A program made the position numbers and the translations under genes. A stretch of DNA of 64,000 bases from Diadophis punctatus similis. Lineage: Eukaryota > Chordata > Lepidosauria > Squamata > Dipsadidae. The notes under the pieces are model-generated. The model did no database searches, was not told where the DNA came from, and saw only the letters and a program-made list of their open reading frames with translations. The stretch is taken from assembly GCA_023053685.1 (NCBI GenBank), contig JALIGW010000002.1, forward strand, positions 246,811,856 to 246,875,855, in the 5' to 3' direction. Positions 27,500-38,925 of this stretch are shown here, piece after piece (within the stretch, counting starts at the first letter, position 1; each line of letters begins with the position of its first letter).

Positions 27500-27990
27500 A
27501 TTTGAAAAGCCAATAATAAAAGCAAAATTGAAAACCTAATTCTTCTGGATTCATTTTTCATGAATGCAGTTGGAGAAGAAAATTTCCTTTATTGTCCACA
27601 TTTTTTGGGGGTGGGGGGATACGTACAAATTTGTCTGCCCAGAAAATATTGTATTAGTCTATTTTACTTTTTGAACTCATATCGCATTTTATTGAGGAGT
27701 CGTACTTGAGTTTCCGTTGATTTAATAAGTGAGTCTGAAAGAGCAAAGGAGAAAGAGGGGCAGAGAGAGTGAAATATGAAAGCCACCTTTTGATTTAAAA
27801 CATGAGATTAAGAGGTTTGCAGGTTTCCACAAGCTGCCAAATGAGAAAAGTAGCATCTTTTCTTGGCCTAATCCTTAATTCATGCACTGTATATGCTTTG
27901 GTGTCTTTTTTGTCCCTCTTTCTCTGCTGCCTTAAAACTGGACAACTTCAGCAAAACAGGATGATCTCGTAAGTACCTCTTCACCTAAAT
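27500..27990. other. Intergenic, nothing recognised
   Basis: AT-rich sequence after the V2R fragment. No coding or repeat call. Confidence 0.45.
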
Positions 27991-28068
27991 CAGGGGTCCC
28001 CAAACTTGGCAACTTTAAGACTTGTGGACTTCAACTCCCAGAATTCTCCAGCCAGCTATGCTAAACAG
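27991..28068. repeat. Half of a foldback hAT-type MITE
   Basis: CAGGGGTCCCCAAACTTGGC, then acttgtggacttcaactccc. The complementary right arm is missing. Confidence 0.65.
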
Positions 28069-28233
28069 GACACTGTTACATTCCATACTATACTTGTACA
28101 GAGCTGTTAAAATTAATTAAAATTTCTGGAAGTATACATTATTCTCTATTATTTAAAAGAAGATACAATAGCCTCTTCAGAGCAAGCATTTATTTTAAAA
28201 AGCTTCTTTATTTTGTTAAGTTGTCTAGATTTA

Positions 28234-28670
28234 CAGGGATCTCCAACCTTTGTGTTGTGTTCTGACTGACCTATAACTGAACCATAAACTTGTTTTGACT
28301 AGACGACCTCTGACTGAACTGTTGTTGTTATGTTTATAGTTGAACTCTACCTGAACTGTTGTTGCCACCCTGGTCATGTGTTTGAATGCTCATACGCTAT
28401 TGGTTGTTGTGTCTGACAGCTCCCTATAAAAGGGCTATCTGTCAGACTGCAAGTTGTTGGTTGCTTGAGTGAGCTAATAAAAGAGCTGTTCTGAAGTCTG
28501 TCTCCTACGATCTTTGCCCACAATTTAACACTTTGCACCCTTAAGACTTGTGGACTTCAACTCCCAGAATTCCACAGCCAGCAAAGCTAACAAAGCTGGC
28601 TGTTGAATTCTGGGAGTTGAAGTCCACAAGTCTTAAAGTTGCCAAGTTTGAAGACCTCTGACTAAATGGT
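28234..28670. mobile_element. Foldback MITE split by a solo LTR
   Basis: The left terminus cagggatctccaac is at 28234; the rest is 28536-28670 (inverted cttcaactcccagaattc arms, ending gaagacctctg). The intervening 28253-28530 is an LTR. Confidence 0.7.
28253..28530 (+). mobile_element. Solo LTR, 5-bp target duplication
   Basis: TGTTGTGTTCTG...CAATTTAACA with perfect ctttg on both sides (28248-28252, 28531-28535). Contains TATA-like ctataaaag and AATAAA near 28476. Confidence 0.8.
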
Positions 28671-28780
28671 TTTGTTCCTTTCTTATGGGGAGATGAAGGT
28701 GTGGATCTGAATTATTTATGGTCATAAATCATAAGAGATGACTACATTCTGGTCCTTAACAAAATGAGGATCATCCACTA

Positions 28781-28906
28781 CAGGGGTGTCATCACGGCGG
28801 CGTCATGTGATGTATCGGGACTTCCCCCCTCACTTCATTAAATTGGGCGTGGGCGTGGCCAGCATGTGACGCATCTGGCCCGTGGGCCAGGAGTTTAACA
28901 GTCCTG
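28781..28906. mobile_element. hAT-type MITE
   Basis: CAGGGGTGTCATCACGG...GAGTTTAACAGTCCTG, flanked by atccacta/atctacta. Related to 4445-4572 and 60326-60537 (ggcccgtgggcc-type interior). Confidence 0.78.
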
Positions 28907-29142
28907 ATCTACTAAGTCAATATCCACCTAACTTATACTTTGCATTCTGGTTTTGTCTTCCACTGTGTAAAACTGAACATTTCTTAACCAAATGAATCGG
29001 CCAAAGAGGCCCCACTCCACTAACCACAGCCACAGAAAAAAGATTCCCCCAAAGAGATTCCTGGAAAGGTGTGGCAAGAAATCAGGTCGCACCATGAACC
29101 ATGCTGAGGGAACTGCCACCATCCCATAGCATACCATCATTT

Positions 29143-29775
29143 ATTTATTTATTTATTTCTACGCTCTTATAGGCCGCCCAATCCCGTAGGACTCAGGGCG
29201 GCGTACAACATGGATAAGAAACGTACATTAAAAGCAATAATAACAATTTAAAAATAAAAAATAAAACAATATTAAAACATTAACAAAACACCATTCATGG
29301 GGGAATCTGATCTCCTTGTTCACCCCGCCTGTCGGAAGAGCCATGTTTTCACGGCTTTACGGAAGGCCAGTAGAGTAGGGATGGTCCGGATCTCTGGCGG
29401 GAGTTGGTTCCAGAGGGACGGGGCTCCCACCGAGAAGGCCCTCCCCCGCAGCCCCGCCAACCGACATTGTTTGGCTGACGGGACCCGGAGGAGGCCCTCT
29501 CTGTGGGACCTAACTGGTCGTAGGAAGGTATGTGGTAGGATGCGGTCCCGAAGGTAGTCTGGCCCTGAGCCATGTAGGGATTTAAAGGTCAAAACCAACA
29601 CCTTAAATTGCGACCGAAGACTAATGGGCAACCAGTGCAGCTGGCGGAGGATGGGTGTTATGTGGGTGTATCTCTGTACACCCACCACAGCTCGCGCAGC
29701 TGCATTCTGCACCAATTGCAGTCTCCGGATGCTCTTTAAGGGTAGCCCCATGTAAAGCGCATGTATCATCATAGC
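29143..29775 (-). mobile_element. CR1/L2-like LINE reverse-transcriptase C-terminus
   Basis: Open minus-strand frame of about 150 codons with LQLVQNAAARAVVG, then ITPILRQLHWLPI, VLTFKSLHGSGPDYL, SLWNQLPPEIR and KTWLF. A 3' UTR with the conserved ggactcagggcggcgtacaac tail and (AAAT)n follows. 5' truncated. Confidence 0.8.
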
Positions 29776-30182
29776 CCTCTGTTTATTTAGTAAAATAAAA
29801 AAAGGTCTCAGTGCTTACACACTGAAGGACAACAGAATGAGCATCAAGGGGAGAGAAAAAAAGATCTATCCACCCTATAACTTTTTCACTATTAACCAAA
29901 TGGTACAGTCCACAGGCTGTCATTTTCTTGCTTTTAGTCAGCTCTCATCCAAAAATCGATATTTCTAGAAAAGATGGGAAATAAAATTTCATTACAGTCA
30001 CGAGCAATTTTAAATTCAGCTCCAATTAGGATTTATATATGAAATCTATATGATCTAATCGAAAACAAAATAACAAACAGACCCTACTATAAATATTAGA
30101 CAGGGTTCAAGGTTATTGATTCTTAATAGGCATTAGAAGACAGGCAGCACTAGAATTAAGTGCCACCAACCTAGAATGTCAC
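29776..30182. other. Intergenic, nothing recognised
   Basis: AT-rich; no repeat or coding match seen until the block shared with the 5' flank of gene A begins at about 30160. Confidence 0.4.
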
Positions 30183-30192
30183 CAACTCCACA

Positions 30193-30624
30193 TGTCTATG
30201 GAGATTCTCAGTCATCCAGGTCATGGTTGTCCCAAAGGTGCTTTTTTTCAAAAGGCAAGTGAACTTTCTTGTTTTTCTTTGAAGACGTTTCGCTTCTCAT
30301 CCAAGAAGCTTCTTCAGCTCTGATTGGATGGTGGGGAATGGAAGGATTTATATTCCTTGCAGACCGTTGGTCATTTCCATGCTTTTAGAGAGTCACTGAG
30401 GAACTTGGAGGTTTTATCTGTGTCATCAAAATAAACCTCCAGGTGGCCTTAACGACTTGCTAAAAGAATGCAAATGTCCAGCTGTCTGGAAGGAGTATAA
30501 ATCCTTCCATTCCCCACCATCTCAAGTCAGAGCTTAAGAAGCCTCTTCGATGAGAAGCTAAACGTCTTCAAAGAAAAACAAGAAAGTCCAGTTGCCTCTT
30601 GAAAAAACCCCACATTTGGGACAT
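30193..30624. mobile_element. Foldback element with 10-bp target duplication
   Basis: caactccaca repeats at 30183-30192 and 30625-30634. Inside, the halves are inverted (gatttatattccttgcagac against ggaggagtataaatccttcc-like; caagaagcttcttcagctct against its complement). It interrupts the upstream region shared by genes A and B, so it is younger than their duplication. Class uncertain. Confidence 0.65.
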
Positions 30625-30634
30625 CAACTCCACA

Positions 30635-31216
30635 GCTCTGAATGACCTTTCAAAATGGCCTCTGTAGATAAGTTACCACACTGAAGGACCGCAGAAGCCA
30701 TTGTCTGGGTGTTGAACTTATTTTGCTCCAGCGTAATTTTCTGGGCAAGACCTGACAAGAAGAACTAGGAGGGCTACAGAATAGTGCCCCCAGCGATATA
30801 CAGTATCTGTGACTTTTCATTAACGTGCCTTTATCCAGCTACCCCTTTGCACATGGAGCCCCAAAAGAAGTTAAAGATTCCCCAGAGGAGAAGCTGCTTC
30901 TCTCTGTAATTTTCACAATTCTGGTCTTCGAGATCTCTTCTGCTATTATTTGCTTTTGATGTAAACATCTGACTGATGAAACATGAAAGAGATCTTGCAT
31001 CAAAACGGGATAAATGCCTCAGACCACACGCTGTGTGGCACAAGTTAAGGGACAAGCAGCGGCTGTGCTTTTGACTGTCTCCTTTCCATCTGAAGCCCAC
31101 TTTGTCTCAGGAAAGCCACTGGCATTTCCACCTTGTGAGAGGGCTTTGGATTCTTCTAGATCTTCTTGTTGTTCTTGTTGAGAAACGGGAAGGGGATTCA
31201 TTCAGCCCTGTGAATA
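30635..31216 (+). promoter_or_regulatory. 5' flank / putative promoter of V2R gene B
   Basis: Homologous to 4740-5266 upstream of gene A. The start codon lies in gtgaataATGG, against cataaaatATGG in gene A. Transcription start not determinable here. Confidence 0.45.
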
Positions 31217-31431
31217 ATGGACCTCCTGATTCTGCTTCTCATACTGCTGATGTCCCAGCCAGTCTCTGGGAAGCTTAGAACGAAGTGCCCACTGAGTTTG
31301 GAGGATGGAAAAAGACAATTGAACTATTACAGGCCAGGAGACCATCTCATTACTATGATCACCACCGCAACCAAAATATTTCGTGCAGTAGCGTTGCCTT
31401 TCAATAAGGCTCCTTCTAGTCAGTCTAGCCT
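31217..31431 (+). CDS. Gene B exon 1
   Basis: MDLLILLLILLMSQPVSG signal peptide; donor ct|gtaagt, phase 2. Confidence 0.85.
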
Positions 31432-32173
31432 GTAAGTGGTTCAGTGTGATGAGTTGCATTCCCTCCGTTTGCAGTTCTAACACTCTCCTTCTTTTCTTTT
31501 TATTTCACTTATGCCTGTATTGCAGGTCAAGTCCAATTTCTTGAACCGTTTTGATTTCCACTGCTTCTCTCTTTGCTCTTATTTTGTGGAGAAAGCTCAA
31601 ATACAAAGATTGGGGGTTGGGGGGGGAGACAAAGCCCTGAAAAAAGGTCCAGATTATATACCTTTTCCCAGTCCAATCCTGAATTCGTCAGTGGAATATT
31701 GACTTATTTTTTTAAAGTAATGATTATTGTAGTTTCCCCTGTCCCAGCTAATTTCCATGTTTTTATAATTGTTCATTCATATTTAAGCTGATCCTTATAG
31801 GAAGAGAGGATGACTTGATTTTAGAATTGCCTTTCTCGGTCACTTTTAACCCGTCTCTTCCTATTGTGATGGTCCTACTTTAATGACTGAGTGATTTTTA
31901 ATCCTAGTTACTGGGCAGATGAAAATTACTAGTGCTAGAAATCATAGTGTGTTTGTGATTCTTAACCTTAGAATAAACTATCTAAATCCCATCTTTCCAA
32001 CATTCATTATAATTAAATGATGGTGGGTAACTATCTTTTGCATCTGATTTTGGATCACTATTAGCTTAAGACTCAGAAGGGTTGTGGAGACAAAGAGGGT
32101 TGCATTGTGGAAGAACTTTGTTATTGTTGTTAATGATGATGTTGATAACGTGAGCACTTTTTTTTTACATTAG

Positions 32174-32462
32174 TTTTACTTTTGATGTGGAAAGAATAAT
32201 ACGCTACATTTTTAATATTCAAGTGGCCAACAAGACTCCTTGGCTTCCACAAAATCTCACACTCGGTTACAGCATCCATGACAACTATTTGAACCCACTT
32301 GGCACTTCAGAGGCCTTGCTGGACCTTCTCTCTACTGGAGAAGCCAATGTTCCCAACTACAGCTGTGGAAAGAAGGACAACATTTTGGTTCTTGTTGATG
32401 GAGCTGCCGATGACATCTCCATCCAGATGTCAACATTAGGAGGCACCTTCAAAGTCCCTCAG
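32174..32462 (+). CDS. Gene B exon 2
   Basis: Acceptor tttacattag, donor cag|gtttat. Encodes NLTLGYSIHDNY and NVPNYSCGKKDN. Exons 1+2 total 504 nt, as in gene A. Confidence 0.88.
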
Positions 32463-32685
32463 GTTTATATGTGTTTTTTTCTATTTTTCTATAGGTAAAT
32501 TGACTAGAGTGATGGGTGGGTGAGCCGTAGATCCAACCATATCTTCTCTTTGAAACGGAAGAGCTGCTTTTCACCATGGCCATTGTAGACATCATGGTTA
32601 ATGATTGAGATCCATAGTGTTGAGGGGGAGAATATCAAAGCAGTAATATCCCCTTATAAGCATTTTTATAGATTTTTTTTATAGA

Positions 32686-32750
32686 TATTACAGCTGGTAA
32701 AATGTCCTCTACAGAAAGCTCCTGTAGAGGACTTTTTACCAACTGTAATA
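32686..32750. repeat. 29-bp-arm hairpin in intron 2
   Basis: The arms tattacag..cctctacag and ctgtagagg..ctgtaata pair over 29 bp with two mismatches and a 7-nt loop. Not present at the matching place in gene A. Confidence 0.75.
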
Positions 32751-32989
32751 TTTAAAAATATCCCTGCTGGTGGGGGCATCTATTGGCTGGTTGCCTTACA
32801 CATATAAATAATTCCTATCACAACCAATTGGGTTGAAGATGACAATATTAGTTTCATGTATTAAAAAGGGAATAGAAAGGACCCTAGCAATTACAGGCCC
32901 ATTCATCCTATAGATATAAAATATATACTAGGTTCTTCTTCAGTAGATTTGAGAGTTTAGTAGATGCAGAGTAAGAGGCAAACAGGCAA

Positions 32990-33281
32990 ACTACAATAGA
33001 TTTGACAATAGATTTGCCTTGAACCATCTATCTACAAAATATATCAGTCATTGGAAAAAGCAGTTCTCTGCCTTTGTAGATCTTAGTGCAGCATTTGGCA
33101 GAGGAAAGAAAGAAATATTATGTAGAAATTGATTGCTCTTAAGAAAGAACAAAGAAATTTGACTATGATCAAAACCCTTGCTACATGCACATGTTTGAGA
33201 TGGATATTTGGGCTCAATGGAGCTGTAAGAAGTACCGTAGGAACAATGCTTATTACGGGATAACACAAGGATGCATACTTG
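32990..33281 (+). mobile_element. Old LINE reverse-transcriptase remnant, part 1
   Basis: FSAFVDLSAAF and following blocks match 9700-9960 in gene A. It continues at 35023-35480 (LPDLMKDPNVHMPKE) after an L1 insertion. Confidence 0.6.
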
Positions 33282-33796
33282 AAACATTTTTATATCAATA
33301 CAAATTTTACTGAAAATGTTTATTCTTTTTTACTGTGAGGAATCAATGTTTCTATCCTCTGTTCTTGTAGAACTCCTTATCTTTGGTTGCTAAGCTATAG
33401 GGGTCCAAACAATTCATCAACGTAAAGATAAAACTCTCTGGGAAGCATTTGAAAATAGAATGCTTTTTAATCTAAACAAATTCAAATTGAAAAGTTTGAT
33501 AAAATAACAATGGTTATAAATCAATCTAAAGAGAATACCCAGATGCAAGCAATTGCAGCCAAACCAGAAAAGGAGCTTGGTTTGAAAATGGCAGATTTGG
33601 TGGAGAAGATCGAACGAAATTTGGACCTGACACACTTACAATTGACAGAATTGATGAATGATAAATTGTTTTTTTTTTAAAAAAAGATTGATGGAGATTG
33701 CAGAATGGGCTTATTATATTGAACTAGAAAGCATCTTTGTGTACATGTTTCTGAGAAGAATTTTGGAGAATGGAGTTACTATATTTAATCAGACAA

Positions 33797-34226
33797 CAAT
33801 TGATAGCAATAGCAATAACAGATTTAACAGATTTAACAGATTTAACATATTAACAGAGTTGGAAGGGACCTTGCAGGTCATCTAGTCCAACCTCCTGCCC
33901 AAGCAGGAGACTCTACATCTGCCTCCACCTAGGATCAAACTCACAACCTCCTGATTGTGAGGCAAGAGCTCCACCAATAGCACTTAGACTTCTTCACAGT
34001 GTTAATATACTGCTTCACAGTGCTTTACAGCGCTCTCTAAGAGGTTTACAGAGTCAGCATATTGCCCCCAACAATCTGGGTCCTCAATTTACCAACCTCA
34101 GAAGAATGGAAGGCTGAGTCAATCTTGAGCCTGGTGAGATTCGATCTGCCAAACTGCTGGCAGCTAGTGATCAGCAGAAGTAGCCTGCAGTACTGCACTC
34201 TAAGCACTGCGTCAACGTGGCTCTGA
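33797..34226 (-). mobile_element. Sauria SINE containing a CR1-tailed tRNA SINE
   Basis: The Sauria SINE tail (agcaatagcaata) and body (33978-34226) are separated by a smaller unit at about 33848-33977. That unit has the CR1-type end gttggaagggaccttgcagg and a tRNA-like head (ggatcaaactcacaacctcc). Confidence 0.72.
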
Positions 34227-34573
34227 TAAAAAGTGTTATTAAGAAGCAAAGAGGATATTTGATCTGGGACAGATCAGAGTTGACTGTTGTGATTTGGGAT
34301 AGATAAGAAGATAGATAACTAACTTTCTATGAGTTAAATATAATAATAGATTGTTAACAGAGGTGTTTGAAAGTTTAATTTTGCTCCTGCTTTATTGTTG
34401 ACCATTTGTTATCAGTAAACAGATGACAGATCAAATATGTTGCAAGTAGAGATAGTTTTAAAAAATTGGGTCTCCTTTGCAAGGGTGGGAACTAACGTTG
34501 TTGCAATATATTTGTTGAGATAAGAATTACTCTTATCAGAGGCGAAATGAATCTTTTCCTGGAACTCTGACAT

Positions 34574-34823
34574 TGTCAAAATAAACCGCATTATAATTCT
34601 AATGAATAAGATATTTATTTTGATACAAAAATAAGAAATCACATATTGGCTATAAAAAAGAGATGTTGCTTCGTCATGAAGCAGAGAACAAAAGGAAGGA
34701 ATGGAATGTACACATGCATACTAGGAACATTAATCACGTGCTCAGGAATGAACCATTATATTTGATAGGGATGCATCTCCCTGCATATACATGTAACAGG
34801 CAACATAAAATCACTGCGTGACA
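34574..34823. mobile_element. LTR-like element related to 27031-27355
   Basis: TGTCAAAATAAACC...CACTGCGTGACA, sharing taataagatatttatt-like and gaaaggaa.ggaatg-like blocks with the solo LTR in the V2R fragment. Target duplication not clear. Confidence 0.5.
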
Positions 34824-35280
34824 ATATTTATCAGTATTCAACTAGAATACTATATGTATACGTGTTTGTGCTTTGTTTTCTTTTTAATACACATTTTTAA
34901 TGTCCTGTTTATTGTTTATTTTTTGTTTTGTATAATCTTTTCCCTTGTTTTTGGAGTCTGTACTTTAAACTTTTGAATAAAAATAAAAATAAATTTAAAA
35001 AAAGAAAAATAAACATTTTTATTCAATCTAGAGGTTAATGAATTACCAGATTTAATGAAGGATCCTAATGTACATATGCCTAAGGAGTTTAATATATAAT
35101 AACACATTTTTATAAGCTGCCGATAAATTATTGCCATATTTCCAATATGCTTTGCATAGGCTGTGTGAAGATGATGTTTGGGGCTTAAAATATATCACTA
35201 CCAGCACAAACCTCATCAAATAATCTGAGAAGTATTTTGGGATTGGATAAAAGAATTTATTTACTACTCTCACAGTATAG

Positions 35281-35334
35281 TATAGAACAAATTATATACA
35301 TTACCAATTGGTAATGTATATAATTTGTTCTATA
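35281..35334. repeat. Perfect 54-bp palindrome
   Basis: Two exact reverse-complement 27-mers with no spacer (…cattaccaa|ttggtaatg…) inside the LINE remnant of gene B intron 2. Absent from the matching sequence in gene A. Confidence 0.93.
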
Positions 35335-36186
35335 TCTAACATCTAGATATATAATCATTGGTGTAAAATTAAACTGGTAGACTTCCAAAATTCTGTCATT
35401 TAGAACAGAAAAAATTACAATTCAAGACCTCTTGAATTGCACAACTGACAAATTATACTAGGAGAATAAGTTAAAAATATTTCTACACAAAGAATCAGGA
35501 ATATTGGATGCAGACAGATTCAGCCATTCTCAGTAAGGATGGGACATTGGAATGGATTTGCCCCCAGAAACAGATCTTCCAAATTGGCAAGTATTTAAAT
35601 GCAGCAATGTCTAAACATTTTAGGGCAATATTTAATAAAACAAGAATTGAGCACTGGATACAATGATTAAATATGGAAAATTAAACCAAGTCCTTTATAA
35701 TAAGCAGATGTGTATTTGCAGAGTTCAAGAGATAGACATCATATCTATTATTTAAATCTCAAATACATAAGAAAGGGAGAGATCAGTACTTTGGACTGCA
35801 GATGAGACAAATGACCCATTGGGATCCTTATATTAAGCAACATATTTCCTGTGAGGTCAAAATTAAAACAAAAACATATAATATGGCTCTTTATTTGAAC
35901 AAAATATTTCAGTTGAGATATATACCGGTACGTGGGTCTGATTGTGGTCAATAATAGGGGTGATACAGAAATATGATTTGCATTGTTTATTATTCTTTTT
36001 TTAAACTTATTTTCTTTTATATTGTTGTATGCAGACTTGTTAATGTTGTTTTTTAAAATTCTCTATCTTGATATGGCTTAATTAACAATAAACTATTGAA
36101 ATATGTTTATGAGCACCAAATTGGATTTCTTTAAAGCTAATAGTTTGGAACTGATCTGACTCCAATATTCTTCCTGGCTTTTTCAG

Positions 36187-36965
36187 ATGAATTTTGAATT
36201 ATTTTCAGAGTCACTGCATGATAAAAGTCATTTGCCATTTTATCACTCCCTCTTCCCCCGAAAAGGTTTCTTCTACTCAGAAATTGTCCAAGTGCTCCTG
36301 CATTTCAGATGGACCTTGATTGGCCTCTTTGCTTCAGACACAGAGAATGGAGAGAATTTCATGAGGATGTTGACTCCTATGCTTGTCAGGAATGGCATCT
36401 GTGCTGTTATATCACAACGATTCTCAAGGACTGGAAATACAGCACCCCTCAGGCCAGCCCTCTCTAAGTGGAGACAAGTCAATGTCTTTGTTCACTTCAT
36501 AGAATATCAGGCCATTTGGGACAGACTTCTTATTTTCCAGTTAATATTTAGGCGTCTGCCAGGACCCATTGAAGGGAAAGTCTGGATCACAACAGTCATC
36601 GGAATAAGTCCATTGAAAATGAGGCTTCTCAAATATGTGAAAACTATCTTTACCCTTGGTTTTGAGACAAAGCAATTGGCAATAAAGGATTTCTATGAAC
36701 CCAATTTCTTTATGTACCCACAGTCATTTCACTGTTCTTTTTCAAAAAAGGCCGTTTCTGTCAAAGGCCGGAGAAGATGCACTGAGAAAATACCGCTGGA
36801 GACCAAACGGAAAATAAACACGAGTAGGAACCATAATTTCCACCATTTTTACAGTGTCATTAGGACTCTGGCCTATGCCTTGAATGCGGCATATTCCACT
36901 AGATCCAGGAGGAGAAGGAATGAGGGTGAAATACATTGGGGGCTCCTAGGTTGCAGCCATGGCAG
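36187..36965 (+). CDS. Gene B exon 3, frameshifted at 3' end
   Basis: Acceptor tttttcag, donor cag|gtatga as in gene [21 protein letters not shown] is conserved. 779 nt; frame lost about 30 nt before the donor. Confidence 0.85.
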
Positions 36966-37065
36966 GTATGAGGTTCTGACAAGTAGCTATCCCACTTAAT
37001 TTATTTTGAGAAGGAATCCAAAGGAGAAGGGGAGGTACCATCTCAACCTTCTTGTGCTACAAGAG

Positions 37066-38085
37066 TAAAGTGACCAGATATTTTTTTTAAAAAGCGGGAC
37101 AATTGATGGGGGGGCGAGGCCGCCTGGACGCCGCCATTTGAATTTTGCCCTCTGCGCATGCGCAGAACGCTGCGCATGCGCAGAGGGCAAAAGGACGCTA
37201 ATGTCGGCTTCCAGGTGGGTGAGTGGGGGAGGCGGGAGGCCTTTCCCCGCCTCCCTTTCGGGAGCCGGCACTGTACACGTTTACCAGTAACTTCTATGGA
37301 GAAATAGGGAGTTTGCTTCCGACTAAACCTACAAAGAATTAATCAGAGCGATTTGCGTCCCCACAAAGCAGCCAAAGGTATTCGTTTGTTCGAGTCAATC
37401 ATCTTCCTTTCACAATACATCCGCTCCGTTGGTTTACTTAACTTAAAAAAGGAACTTATTTCTGAAGCATCAGCAACGGAGAAGACAGCAAGTACCCCAA
37501 TAAACATCCAACGATCTGTACCGGCGATCTCAGCCCTGGACCGCGTCGAAGGGAGGGAAGGAGGCGGGTCTTTGTTTGCCGCCCGCCAATGGGGAGAGTA
37601 TAGCTCCAGAATTCGCGTTTGATAGTCCTCCCCCTCCCCCCCACTCCCGGCAGTTGATGTCGATCGCTAGCTCTCCCCAGTGTTCTTTGTCCTCTTTCAG
37701 TGCGGTGTCCTAAAGCTTAGAAAAACCTGGAAACAGCCACAGAAAGACCGCGAGGTTGGGATCAAGATAAAGAAAGAGCGCATGCGAATAACATTCGCCA
37801 ATTCCCGCCTACTGATAGGTCACTTTTTTCTCGCTGTCTCTCAATAACGAAGGGCGGGTGCATAGGAGAGGGGCGGGGACGACGACTTATTAGTGCTATG
37901 AGGCCCCAGCAGGTGGCAGCATGTAATGTCTTCACGGTCAGCACTATAGTGTAAGGTGACTAGACGTCCCGCTGTTTCCGCATTCTTCCCCAAAAAGCGG
38001 GACTTTTTGGAAAGAATGCGGGACGTGGGACACGCGCTAGAAAAGCGTGTCTGTCCCGCCAAAAGCGGGACGTCTGGTCACCTTA
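37066..38085. mobile_element. hAT-like element (about 1 kb) with CpG-rich interior
   Basis: Ends TAAAGTGACCAGATA and GACGTCTGGTCACCTTA with a perfect 8-bp duplication tacaagag (37058-37065, 38086-38093). Gene A has the empty site (tgctacaaaaggcc, near 13190). The interior includes ctctgcgcatgcgcagaacg palindromes, a promoter-like CpG-rich stretch (37500-37940) and a second left-type terminus at 37952. No transposase coding region. Confidence 0.82.
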
Positions 38086-38524
38086 TACAAGAGGCCAAAA
38101 GATTTGGACAAAACAATCACTCAGGTCATAATATTCCAAAGAGTGGGAACTATGCCAGAAAAAGTTTGAATAGGGCTAAATCTAAAAAGGATATATGTTT
38201 TATTAAATAAATTCCTATATGTGTGGTTTCATGACCAGCATCTTAGAATTTTACCTTCATAAATTTGAAGCAGTCTTTTAAACCATCTAGCTCAACCCCT
38301 TCCTTCTTCAGGAATCCCACTTAAAGCTTTTCTGGCTGACGGCTGCTCAGTCTTTGCATTAAGACGATCTTAGTATCTACAAGATACTATGGTTTGTCAA
38401 ATCCTAGTTGCTAAAAATATGTTTCTATCTGATTTTACTTAAGCACATTTCTCCATCAGGAAATTATAAATGTTTTTCTGGAAGCTTTGTATTTTTGAAA
38501 AACATATTATTTTAAAGGCAGTTT

Positions 38525-38925
38525 TATCTATTTAATTATTTATTTTATTTATTTTGTTTGTCAAACATGTACAAGATAGTAGGTGTTTGTATGAACATAA
38601 CATAAGCATAGAAGTACAGATAAATGAGGACAATAGGACAGTAAGACAGGGACGGTAGGCACAGTGGTGCGCTTATGCATGTCCCTTACAGACCTCTTAG
38701 GAATGGGTTGAGGTCGACTGTAGACAGTCTAAGGTTAAAGTTTTTGGGGTTTGGAGAAGAAACGACAGAGTCAGGTAGTGCATTCCAGGCATTGATCACT
38801 CTGTTGCTGAAGTCGTATTTTCTGCAGTCGAGTTTGGAGCGGTTTACCTTAAGTTTGTATCTATTGCGTGCTCGTGTATTGTTGCGGTTGAAGCTGAAGT
38901 AATCATAATTAATAATTATATAATT
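38525..38925 (-). mobile_element. LINE reverse-transcriptase C-terminus
   Basis: The reverse strand encodes LDCRKYDFSNRVINAWNALP and a DSVVSSPNPKNFNLRL stretch, then a 3' UTR with tgtttgtcaaacatgtac. 5' truncated. Confidence 0.72.

Larger units (their letters stand above)
33294..35010 (+). mobile_element. L1-like insertion with 12-bp target duplication, nested inserts
   Basis: aaacatttttat at 33282-33293 and 35011-35022 brackets it. It contains an ORF1-like coiled-coil stretch (about 33510-33655, KPEKELGLKMADLVEKIERN) and ends in gtactttaaacttttgaata plus an A-rich tail, the same 3' end as the L1 at 62-1850. No ORF2 was seen. A SINE nest and an LTR are inserted in it. Confidence 0.65.

Noticed and set aside
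36187..36999. Treating gene B exon 3 as a stand-alone 270-codon gene
   Set aside because: It begins exactly at a V2R exon 3 acceptor and ends at the homologous donor, so it is an internal exon.
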